Positions 27,201 to 39,200 of a stretch of 64,000 nt of DNA are shown one piece after another. Below the pieces are notes generated by a model that saw only the letters and a list, made by a program, of their open reading frames with translations, ran no database searches and was not told the origin of the DNA. Origin of the DNA: Aedes albopictus (lineage: Eukaryota; Arthropoda; Insecta; Diptera; Culicidae); contig NC_085138.1 in the NCBI RefSeq assembly GCF_035046485.1, forward strand, positions 61,620,580 through 61,684,579. Direction: 5' to 3'. A program made the translations under genes and the position numbers. Every line of letters starts with the position of its first letter. Position 1 is the stretch's first letter.

Positions 27201-30200
27201 ATGGCAATTAGTGTGCAGTCGGACTCTCGACGGGTCGGTCCTCGGCCGACCGAATACGGTAAGGGTGACCGTAGCACCTTACAAATGTCAATTTCTTGAT
27301 TTTGCTTTGGCTGACCAAGCCATGTGGGAAATTACACTGTTGAAAATGCTTTGACATCCATGTGCACAACAGAAAATGTGCTCGATGAACAAATTGAGAT
27401 TTGAAATTATGAAAAGAAATCCACGTACTCCGGTGAGACTCGAACTCACGACTCCCAATTCGCTAGACGGGCGCTTCTATTCCTTCAAGCTACGGAGTCA
27501 CTCGACTATCTCCGTCGCCAGCAGGCCTAGAACTGAACTCGATTCCACAATCGCACATGGTTATCTTCTTTTCACAATCCAAACCCCCTTCGGATGGGAT
27601 TAGATGAACATCTAACACATTGTCTGTTGTGCACATGTATGTCAAAGCGAGAGAGGAAGTTATTTTTAATTGTCGAGAGCTTCGGGCACTGCCTCCCAAT
27701 CACTTATTGGTATGGCAATTAGTGTGCAGTCGGACTCTCGACGGGTCGGTCCTCGGCCGACCGAATACGGTAAGGGTGACCGTAGCACCTTACAAATGTC
27801 AATTTCTTGATTTTGCTTTGGCTGACCAAGCCATGTGGGAAATCCCATCCGAAGGGGGTTTGGATTGTGAAAAGAAGATAACCATGTGCGATTGTGGAAT
27901 CGAGTTCAGTTCTAGGCCTGCTGGCGACGGAGATAGTCGAGTGACTCCGTAGCTTGAAGGAATAGAAGCGCCCGTCTAGCGAATTGGGAGTCGTGAGTTC
28001 GAGTCTCACCGGAGTACGTGGATTTCTTTTCATAATTTCAAATCTCAATTTGTTCATCGAGCACGTGTTCTGTTGTGCACATGGATGTCAAAGCATTTTC
28101 AACAGTGTAATTTCCCACATGGCTTGGTCAGCCAAAGCAAAATCAAGAAATTGACAAATCAATATTGCATAACCAATTATTTACTACTGAAAAACTTGTA
28201 ATTATGTGGAAGGCACAAAAAAAAAATTCTGTGACAATCGACAAATTGAGAGATGGATTTGTGGAAGAGAAATTAACGTTCTGGTGGGATTTTAACCCAC
28301 GACTCCATATTCTCTAGACCGGCGCTTTAACCAACTAAACCACAGAACAATTATTGGACACACACGCGGGTGTGTTGTAGATTGGCATCTAAGCTAAAAG
28401 AGAGATGGATTTGTGAAAAAGGGAATGTTCATGGTGTGGTCCCGAATTCAGTTTGGCTTTCTATTCCGCAGAATCATTATATGTTCTGTGGCTTAGTTAG
28501 TTAAAGCGCCAGCCTGGCGAATACGGAACTAGAACGCGATTCATCTGTCAATTTGTCAATAAGCAACATTCTGCTTCTTCTTATTACAAGTTTTTCAGTT
28601 GGTTTAAGACATATGTACCAGCAAATCTGGCAAATATCTACCAGTAAAGGGCGTAGCCAGCTTTTCGGTCAGGGGGGGGGGGGGGGTCAAGCACCCTTAG
28701 CAACTAGCTTTTATAACTAAACGCAACACGATGAAATTGAATACAATAATATTATATTCTTAAAGCTTTATTTAACTCTTCAGCAGTCACGCTGTTGTAC
28801 ATATTGTGTACAATACGTTAAAAAAAGCTCGCCCGTTCTACACAAATCAACGTGGTGCTGGTAGCGGTGACCAATTTTTGGAAGATTAAGGATTTTTATT
28901 TACTCGTGCATTATTTTGCTCTGATTTTTTTTTGTTAAAGTCTACAAAACATTCATAAGAAATTATAGTTGAACTCTTTTGGAAATTACGAACTCTTTTG
29001 AGGACTAACCTAAAACTTTCTGGTTCCTGTAAATTATCTTCCAATACTATTCGCTAGAGAAATTCCTCCAGAATTTTTTGAAAAAATTAAAAAAAAGTCA
29101 TCAGGTAATCCTGGAGAAGTTCTTGGGTACATTCTTGAAAAGTTGATTGAAGGATCTCTAAAATTTCCGAAGGAACTCCTGAATGAACTTTTGAAAAGAA
29201 CATGAGAGGAATTTTTGAAGAAATCACTTGAGGTGAGGTGCGGTGCAGCAATTTCTGGAAGATTTCTTGGATAAATCCCTGAAGAAACACCTGGATGAAC
29301 CCTGGAGCAATTTTTACAGGAACGCCTAGAGGATGGCCTGTAGAATTCCTGAAGGAGTTCCTGAAGGAATCCCTGGAAGAATTTCAGAAAATAAACCTGT
29401 AGGAATTCCTGGATAAATTATGGGAGGAATACCTAGTGAAATTTCTGAAGAGATCTCATGAGGAAATCCTAAATAAATTTCTGGAGGATTCCTTGGAAGA
29501 AATTCGGGAGAAATTGATGGAGGAATCCCTTGAAAAATTTCACAAGAAATCTCTTAGGGAATTCCTAGAGACAAATGTTAGACAAATTTCTGAAGAAATC
29601 CTTGGAGAAATCCCTGAAGAAATTCCTGGAGGAATACCTTAAGCAATATCTGGGAAATTCCTGGATTAAATCCAGCAGGAATTCCTGGAGAAATTCCTTG
29701 AGAAATTTCTTGGATGAATTCTTGGAGCAAGCCCTGGGAGAATTCCGGGAGGAATTCCTGAAGAAATCTCCAGAGGAATTCGGGGAGGAATTTCTGGTGA
29801 AATTTTGAAAAAAAAAATCCCCTGAGAAATTCCTGGAGAAATTCTCGAAGAAATTCCCGAAGGAAACATTTGTGATGAAATCCCTGGAGGAATCTCTAAA
29901 GAAATTCCTGGTGGAATACCTAGAGGAATCCCTGAAAAATTGCTGAAGGTTTTCCTGGAGAATTTCCTGGAAGAATTTCTGAAGAAATCTCTAGAGGATT
30001 TCCTGGAAGAATCCTTGGAGAAACTTCTGGAGGATTTTCTGGAGGAATCTTCGAATAATTTCCTGAAGAGAATGGAGAAATCTCTGATTGAAGAAATTCC
30101 TGGAGAAATATCTGGTAGAATCCCTAGAGGAATTGCTGACATAATTTCTAAAGGATGTTCAGGAGCAACTCCTGAAGAAATTTCTGGAGAAATTCCTGGG

Positions 30201-33200
30201 AGAATTCATGAATAAATTCCTGGGGTAATTGCTGGAGAAATTCCTGGAGGAATCTCTGGAGGAACTCTTGGAAGAATAACTGGATGAATTTCTAGAGGGA
30301 TTCTGGGAGATTTATGTTTCTATTCTATTATTTTTCTATTTCTAAAAAAACCCTTGAGAAAATCCTGGAGGAATTTCTAGCGGAATTTCTGGAGGAATTC
30401 CTGGATAAATGATCGAAGAAATTCCTGGAAGAATCCCTGGGGGGAATCCTAGAAGAAGTTTGGTAAGAAATCCCTGGAAGAATTCCTGAAAAATTCCTGT
30501 AGATTCCTCCAGGAATTTCCTGGAAGAGTTTCTGAAGAGATCCCTAGAGGATTTCCATGAGGAATCCTTAAAGAGACTTCTGAAGAATTTCCTGGAGGAA
30601 TCTTCGGAGGATTGCTTCGAGGAATCCCTGGTCAAAGCCTGGAGGAATCCCAGAAAAATTCCTGAGAGTATTCCTGGAAGAATTTCTGAAAAAAATCCCA
30701 GAAGATTTTCTGGAAAATTTCCTGGAGAAATTGTTAAAATAATTTCTGAAGGATGTCCAGGAGCAATTCCCGGAACAAATTCTAGAGAAATTGCTGGAGG
30801 AATTCCTGAAAAATTCTTGGGATAATTCCTGGAGAATTTTCTAGAGGAGTCCTTGGAGAAATTCGTGGATAAAATCATAGAGAAATGTCTGGAGGAATTC
30901 CTGAAGGTTCTCCTTTGGAAATTACTGGAGGAATCCTTGAAGGAATTCCAGGAGGAATCTCTGGAGGAATATCTTCAACAATTTCTGGACGAATTTCTGG
31001 GAATCTCTAGAGGAGCTCTGGAAGAAATTTCTGAAAAAATCCCCTGAAAAATTCCCGGAGGGATTTCTAAAGAAATCTCTGGAGGAAGTCCTGGAGAAAT
31101 CTCTAGAGGAATTTCTAGCGCCATTTTAGAAGGAATCTCTTAAGTAATTCGTAGAGAAATACCAGACATAATTCCTGAAGAAATCGCAGATGGAATTCTT
31201 GAACAAATTCGGGAGGAATCTTTAGAAGAGTTTCTGAAGAAAGTCCAGAAGGAATCCCGGAAGCAATTTCAAGAGGAATTACAAGAATTAAAATCCTCGA
31301 ACGATTTTCTGAAGAAATCCCTGGAAAAATCCCTGAAAAAGTTCCTGGAGGAGTTTTTAGCGAAATTCCTGGAGGAACCCCTGTAGCCATTTCTGGAGGA
31401 AAAATTGGAGGAATTCTCGGTGGAATTCTTGGTGAAATCCCAGAAGGTATTCAAAGAGAAAATCCTGGAAGAATTTCTGAAGGAATCCCTAAAGGTTTTT
31501 CCTGGAATAACTCCTGAATGAATTGCTGACATAATTTATGACGGAATTCCTTGATAAATTCCGGGTGTAATTCCTGGAGGAATCCCTGATGAAATTCCTT
31601 GAAAAATCTCTACAAGAATCCAAGGAGTAATCGCATGCCTGGAAAATTTCCTGGCAGAATGCCTAGGAGAATTCCTGGTGGAATTCTTGGAGGATCCCCT
31701 GAAGTAGTACCTGGAAAAATCTATGGAGGAATTCCTGTAGGAGTCTCTGGAAAAAAATCTTGGAGGAATCCCTTGAAGAATTCCTGAATGAATTTCTGCA
31801 GGAATTCTTGGAAGAATTCCGGAAGCAATTACTGGAGGAATTTCCGGATGAAAGCCTGAAGGAAGTCCTGAAGGAAGAAGTTGAGAAAACCCTGGAGGAT
31901 TACTTGGAGGAATATCTGAAAAAATCTTGTAGGCATTTGTTTGCGAACAACCGTCTAGTTAACCCCAAGTTGCGCTAAAGCCCCGTATAACAGTTACGAG
32001 AATTACTCTTCTCTCATTTCTTGGTAAATCCGATCGTACACGATCGCAGGTAGGCAGTAGGCAGAGTGATCGATAGATCGATCGCTAAGAGAAATTTTCA
32101 AATATAATTAGTGTACCACGAAGCTCGGTTGAATATAGTTTATTTTTTCCAAACCGCGTACCGCAGTGCCGAATTTCTTGTGCATCCGAAAGTTCAAGTG
32201 TACCTAGTGTCGAAGGAGTGAAGTGTGGCTCTGGAACTGCATTTTTTGCAACCTTTTTAATACAGTCCACTAGTGTGCTGCAGTCCAGAACATGGTCCTT
32301 CGAACCGGATTTAACCGGTGGACATTGGACAATTAAGTTGTGCGGTCGGTCGAAGTGCGCGCGTGGTCGAAGTGGTGGATAGATTCCACAGAAGAGTTGG
32401 CGTCATTAGCGGCAGATATCGGCGGCATTGTGCTGCACGTTTACCATTGTTCCTGCGCTGGTGATGTAAAAACGTGGATGAAGTCCACGGCGGCGGCGGA
32501 GCATTTCGAAGCTGAAGACGGATTACTGTTGCTGCTGTTGCTGTTGCTTGCTGTTGCTGGGGTGAAGACGGATTACTGTTGCTGCTGTTGCTTGCTGTTG
32601 CTGGGGCGGAGACGATCCTGTTGCTGCTGCTGGTCGGCGGTCATTGCATGCGGTGTGGCCAACGGACCGGAGAAACACTTTTCACAGGGAAGTAATTGAT
32701 TGCATGTTCTGTGGTGGCGTTCCTTGCATGTGGCGTCTCCATTTTGTGGGTGATTGTGGGGCGAACAAAGAGCCTTAATAAATTGTGCAAATTGAATGCT
32801 TGAGCGTTTTCAATTCTGGACTTGTGGTCTGGATTGAGTCAATGTGTCCCTGATCTGACGGATTATCTGGTTTGGTTGGTCCCTTTGGTTGCTAGTCCGC
32901 TGCTGGTCCTCCTTATCGGCTGTCTTTGGTCGCTTGTCCAGTCAATTCGGGTCGCGTCACTGTGGAACGTCGCGTTGGATCTACGAGGAGCATTCCGGTG
33001 GAGTATGGCGATTAGTGAGTGACAAAAAGTGATCAAGTGGACTCCAATCATCAGTTTATTGCACTGCTAAGTTGCATAAAGTGAGTGAATTTGTGAACTA
33101 GTGTGACAGTGAAGAACTCGAACGTTGAACTCTGAACATTCAGTGCGAAGTGCAAGCAGTGCTTTAAACTTGATTTCTTTAGCTTGTGAAGTGGTGGTCA

Positions 33201-36200
33201 GCATGGCGGAAGAAGAAAGTTTGCGGGAGCTGAGTCGTGAAGAACGGCAGCTGAAGAATTCCCTGAAGGCAATTGTGAAATTCGTCAACGAGTTCCAGCG
33301 ATCAACCCAGGAGAACCAAATTGAGGTGCGGTTGGAGGCGTTGGAGAATGTGATGCAGAAGTTCTACAGTGTACGCCGTAAGATCGAGATTGCCATGGAC
33401 GAAGTAGATCCCGAAGAAGATGATGAAGACGTCAAGGAAACTGCAGAGGAACGCAAGAACCGCCTGGAAAAGGCAACCGCTACCCGTGAAGCCCAGTACG
33501 ATGAAGCGATCCGTGTAGTGGAAGAGAAGTACTGTGAAGTCAAGGCTGCTCTAATATCGTTAAGACCGCCGAAGCCGAGTTCTTCCCAGTCGACTGCTGG
33601 AGTCCAAGCTCCTGGGGATTTCGGGATATCGAGAGTCAAGCTGCCAGACATAAAACTGCCATCCTTCAGCGGCAAGATCAAGGAGTGGATAACTTTCCGG
33701 GACACGTTTCGCAGCCTTATTCACAACAATCGCCAGCTGGCGCCGATCGACAAATTTACTTATTTGCGATCCTCTGTCCACGGCGATGCCCTACAAGAAA
33801 TCTGCTCGGTGGAGCTCTCGGCGGAGAATTACGAAGTTGCTTGGAAGGCCCTGGAGAAGAAGTTTGAAAATAAAAAGCTCATCGTAAAGGCGCATCTGGA
33901 TGCGATTTTTTCCGTGGAGCCGTTGCGACGAGAAAACTGCGATGCGTTGAATCACTTGATCAACGAGTTCGACAGAAACCTCCAAATGCTCAACAAAATT
34001 AGAGAAAACACGGCGAATTGGTCAACGATCCTTGCGTACATGCTCTGCTCGCGTCTGGACTCAGCCACCCTCCGGCTGTGGGAATCACATCACAACTCCA
34101 AAGATGTTCCGGAATTCGACGAGCTGTTGGAGTTTCTGCGTGATCACTGTCTTGTTTTGCAGTCCATCGCGCCTTGCAAGCCCATCGAATCCGAGCAGAA
34201 GCGTGCGCGAGTCACAACAACACACACGTCATCCCAATCTTCACGAAAATGCCTGTTCTGTGCGGAGCCGTTTCATCTTCCCTTCAAATGCAACAAGTTC
34301 AAGGGCTTGACGATTAATCAGCGGGTAGAGGAGGCCAACAAGAAACGTCTGTGTCGCAACTGCTTATCCGCAGGTCACTACGCAGAAAGTTGCTCCAAGG
34401 GTTCCTGTACGAAGTGCGGCAGAAAGCATCATACCATGCTGCATTTCGAGAACGCGCCAACGAGTCCGCGAGCACCGAAACCATCCGTTCCACAAACGCA
34501 AGATCAAACCCGCGCAGCAGGACAGACACAGCCACAACCAAGTCAAACACCACCAAAAGGTCAGACACAAACATCTACTCAACCAGCTACACAAACCACA
34601 AACTCCTACCCAGTGATCCAATCAAGCTCTCAGCACACTTCCCCACAACCCACTACAGACCCACACGCCACTGTTACTCTGAAAGCTGTTAAGCAATCAA
34701 AAAATATGCAATCTCTCCCTCGACAAGTACTAATGTCAACCGCAATTGTTCGTGTGCAAGACCCGTTCGGAAACGTTTCGTTTGCTCGAACGTTGCTGGA
34801 CTCCTGTTCAGAGTTTTGCTACGTCACGACCAGCTTCTCTAAGAAGCTCAAGCTGAATGAGACTCCAGCCCTCTTGAAGGTGGAAGGAATCGGCAGCGGA
34901 AGTGTCACAGCGACGAAATCGGTGGAAGCAAGGGTTCAACCTCGACAAGCAACACTCTCCGCCTTCGACGAAGATATGCAGTTCTACGTCCTGCCCAAGA
35001 TCACCCGGACGTTGCCGATCAGCCCTGTCCAAGTGAAGGTACTGGAGATACCAAGCGACATCGTGTTGGCGGATCCGACCTTCGGAGAACCTGGTCCCAT
35101 CGATATGATCATTGGTGCTGAATTCTACATCGATCTTCTTGCTGCGGGACGACGAAAGCTCTCGGATAGTGGTCCGACTCTGCAGGAAACCGTTTTCGGA
35201 TGGATTGTGTCTGGTAGAGTTCCAGAAGTTCCTGCCAACATTCCAAGAACGTCGACTTTCGTCAGCACGATGGTTGATCTGCAAGAACTCATCGCCAAAT
35301 TCTGGGAGCTGGAGACGTGTCATATCAACAGCACGAACTCAGTGGAGGAAACAGCGTGTGAGGAGATTTTCAACAGAACTACCACCCGAAACGGAGAAGG
35401 GAAGTTTGTCGTAGCCCTTCCACGAAGGGAGCACGTCATGGAGAAACTAGGCGAGTCCAAAAACATCGCTATCAAGCGGTTCCTGAGCCTCGAAAGGCGG
35501 CTGGACAGCGACCAGGAACTGAAGGCGATGTACACTGAGTTCATTCATGAATATCAGCTAATGGGGCACATGAAGCAAGTCCCCGAGGAGACCGACAGTG
35601 AAGCACCAGTCTACTACTTGCCGCATCATGCGGTGTTGCGTCCTGACAGCACGACCACAAAACTTCGTGTTGTCTTTGATGCCTCGTGCCGCACATCAAC
35701 GGGAGTGTCGCTCAACGACGCGTTAATGGTGGGCCCTGTGGTCCAGGATCCTCTCCTGGCGATTCTACTACGGTTTCGCCTCCATCGAATAGCGGTAGTG
35801 TCGGATGTGGCAAAAATGTACCGGATGGTGCTCACCCAACCAAACGATCATCCTCTCCACAAAATTGTGTGGCGTGATTCGAAGGACCAGCCCTTGAAAT
35901 TCTTCGAACTCACGACTGTCACGTATGGTACGGCAAGCGCGCCGTATTTAGCGACAAGATGCCTCAAGAAGCTTGGCGAAGATTGCGCAGCCACGCATCC
36001 AGTGGCATCTGAAGTGATCCAGCATGACTTTTACGTCGACGATATGCTGTCGGGCGCCGATAGCATCGAGGAAGCCAAAACGTTGGTGAAGCAAGTCAAG
36101 GACGTGTCGGACTCGGCAGGATTCAGTCTCCGGAAATGGAATTCAAACTCAAGCGAAGTTCTCCGTAGCATTCCGAAGCACCTGCGAGATGATCGCTCCA

Positions 36201-39200
36201 TGCTTGAGCTTGATTCGTCCAATGCAACAGTGAAAACACTGGGACTACGGTGGAATGTGGGCTCCGACGAATTCCACTTTTCCTTTCCTCAATGGAAGTC
36301 CAATTCCTCGACCATCACTAAGCGAAGCATACACTCCGACGCAGCGTGCCTGTTCGATCCTTTAGGACTAGTCGGTCCGGTTGTTGTGCAGGCGAAAATC
36401 TTCATTCAGCAGCTGTGGCGGCTGAAATGCGGCTGGGATGACCCACTGGATGAGTCGATACAGGAAATGTGGAGAGAATATCGGCAGAACTTGATGGCAC
36501 TCGAAACGCTTACTATTCCCCGCTGGGTTGGACTCAGCAACGATTGCGTTTCCGTTCAACTGCACGGATTCAGCGATGCGTCAACAGTCGCGTACGGAGC
36601 GTGTCTCTATCTTCGTTGCGTTGCTTCAGACGGGTCCGTTACTGTGCGGTTAATCACATCGAAGTCTCGAGTGGCTCCTCTTGAGAATCTGGAGCAAAAG
36701 AAGAAGAAAATGACGATTCCCCGGCTCGAGCTGTCGGCTGCACTCCTGTTAAGTCACCTCTACGAGAAGTTCGTCCAAGTCAAGGCTGTACCTACTGCGT
36801 TTTTCTGGACGGATTCCACAATTGTTAATCACTGGCTCGGATCTCCTCCGTCTCGTTGGCAAGTGTTCGTTGCCAACCGAGTATCGGAGATACAACATCT
36901 CACCCAAGGCGGAACGTGGAGCCACGTAGCGGGAATCGAAAATCCTGCGGACCTGATTTCTCGTGGGATGTCGCCAGCACAACTCCAATACGAAAGGCGC
37001 TGGTTCGAAGGTCCGCAGTGGTTATTACAGGATCAATGCTATTGGCCTCAAACGAGCCAAATCTCCGAAGTTCCAGAAGACGTCACGCTTCTGGAAGAGC
37101 GTGCATCTCAAGCGTTTCCCACACAGGGAGTTCCTCCGAATGAGCTGTTTGGACTACGATGGTCGTACCAGGAGCTGCAGCGCATTGTAGCCCTTCTGAT
37201 CCGCTTCAAGCACAATACTACAAATCGAAGTTCGAAGCGAACTGGACCTGTCTCACTAGAAGAATTAGAGGAAGCACTGATCGTCCTAGTGCGTCAAGCT
37301 CAACGTGACAGCTTTCCGGAAGAAATGGCAGATCTTGGAAAACAAGGAGAAGTGAAATCATCGTCCAGGATCAAATCGTTGTACCCTATCTTGAAGGCAG
37401 GCATCATATGCGTCGGTGGCCGTCTTGCCAATGCTCCAGTTCTCGAAACTCGAAAGCATCCGTTCATTTTGGATCATCGTCATCCGCTAGCAATAGCGTT
37501 AGCTAGACACTACCACTATAAGTTTTACCACGCTGGACAGCAACTACTAGTAGCAACCCTTCGCGAAAGATTCTGGCCAACGAATGCGAACAGCTTGGCG
37601 AGAAAAGTCATCCACGGATGCATTCCGTGTTTCCGAAGAAAACCAAAGGTCATCGATCAGCTTATGGCTGATTTACCAGTGGAGCGCGTCACTCCATCGG
37701 CTCCATTTTTGAAGGTCGGCGTGGACTACTGCGGACCTTTCCACATCAGCTACCCCAACCGGAAATCCAGCCCGGTGAAGTGCTACGTTGCAGTGTTTGT
37801 CTGCCTGTCGGTGAAGGCAATTCATCTGGAGCTCGTCGTGGATTTGACAACTCAAGCATTCATTGCGGCTCTAAGACGCTTCGTCGCTCGGCGAGGCCGA
37901 CCACAGCTCATCATGTGCGACAACGCGACTACGTTTGTTGGAGCAAATCGAGAGTTGAAGGAGCTTTGCAAGCAGCTGAGCGACAGAAAATTCCAAGATC
38001 CCGTTATCAAGGAAGCAGCAAACGATGGCATTGAATTTAAGTTCATCCCTCCACGCACGCCAAACTTCGGTGGTCTGTGGGAGGCTCAAGTAAAGTCCTT
38101 CAAAACCCACTTCAAGAAATCAGTAGGACTCCGAACGTTGAAGAACGACGAAATGCTGACGGCTCTTGCCCAAATCGAAGCGGTCTTAAACTCTAGACCG
38201 ATGACTGCTATCAGCAGCGATCCTACAGACTACGAGGCCCTAACCCCGGGGCATTTTCTTGTGCAGCGTCCGCTAACTGCTGTAGCGGATCGAACCTTCG
38301 ACGATGTCTCCATCCACCACCTGAAGATGTGGGAGCAAGCGCAGTCTCTCACCCAGCAGTTCTGGAAGAAGTACAGCACCCAGTACCTTTCGGATCTGCA
38401 GAATCGTGTCAAATGGACGAAGAAGAAGGACGACATCGCTGTGGGTGCGATGGTTCTTCTCAAAGAAGAGAACACACCGCCACTGAGGTGGCCACTTGGC
38501 AGAGTGGTAAGGGTGTTTCCTGGTACTGACGGGCATGTTCGTGTTGTCACGGTACGTACCAAGGATGGTAGCTTCGACAGAGGCATCACCAAGGTCTGTC
38601 CCTTGCCTATTTGGGACAATGAAATTGCTCAACAAAACTCCAATCAATAAGTACTCTACGAGTGCTTCGCCTCAGACCCCATGGGTCACCTCGATGAAGT
38701 CCAAAGATCATCCGTCAGTCTACAATTGGTGAAAGGTCAAGTCTCGTCAAGTATCGTCTGTGTATGTTTGTCCAAGTCCCTCGTCTTGGTAAAAGGTAAC
38801 ACTGAAGCAATTCAGTTCAGCATGGGAGATAGCATCTACTCCCGCTCCGGTGCACTGGGCACCTGCGGTGGCCACTTGGTCATCGCCAAGCTAAGTTCAT
38901 TTCTAATCCGTTCTGTGTCTTCGGTAGCACTGCATCCGCTACCACCGCATCCCCTGGAGACAACCATGGTACCATCTCCAGGTCACCTCCCTCGTTTGGT
39001 TGGCAATGGGCCCGGCCAGCTCTACCGTCAATCGCTACGACCGAGGACAAGATAGAAGCCTTCCACTGGAACCAACACCCGCAAGGCGCTACTCCAAGGA
39101 GAACTCTCAGGCACCACTACTGCCTTTGTGGGGTAAGTTGTTCCAGTTTCGGAAAAACTACACACAGAATACTACATAATTCCTTCCCCGAGGAAATCAC

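Noticed and set aside
26874..28057. Repeated identical 60-112-codon ORFs beginning [12 protein letters not shown]
   Set aside because: They are translations of the duplicated tRNA-related repeat and read through its tRNA-like block.
28278..28348. tRNA gene candidate
   Set aside because: A- and B-box-like elements and acceptor pairing exist, but there is no proper anticodon stem-loop; best read as a SINE head.
30342..30878. 178-codon minus-strand ORF and many similar ORFs in arrays
   Set aside because: They consist of [19 protein letters not shown] peptides forced by the 12-bp repeat; several frames on both strands are open at once.
33060..33130. Direct-repeat cluster that might be CRISPR-like
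   Set aside because: Eukaryotic context; the tandem structures in this window have no uniform spacers and are satellites, arrays or foldback ends.
33125..33202. Upstream extension of the BEL gag-pol frame starting at 33125
   Set aside because: The first codon is TTG, not ATG. The first ATG with a good context is at 33203.
34351..34692. Alternative-frame ORFs inside BEL gag-pol on both strands
   Set aside because: Overlaps of a well-supported 1815-codon frame; compositions are what an antisense or shifted frame would give.
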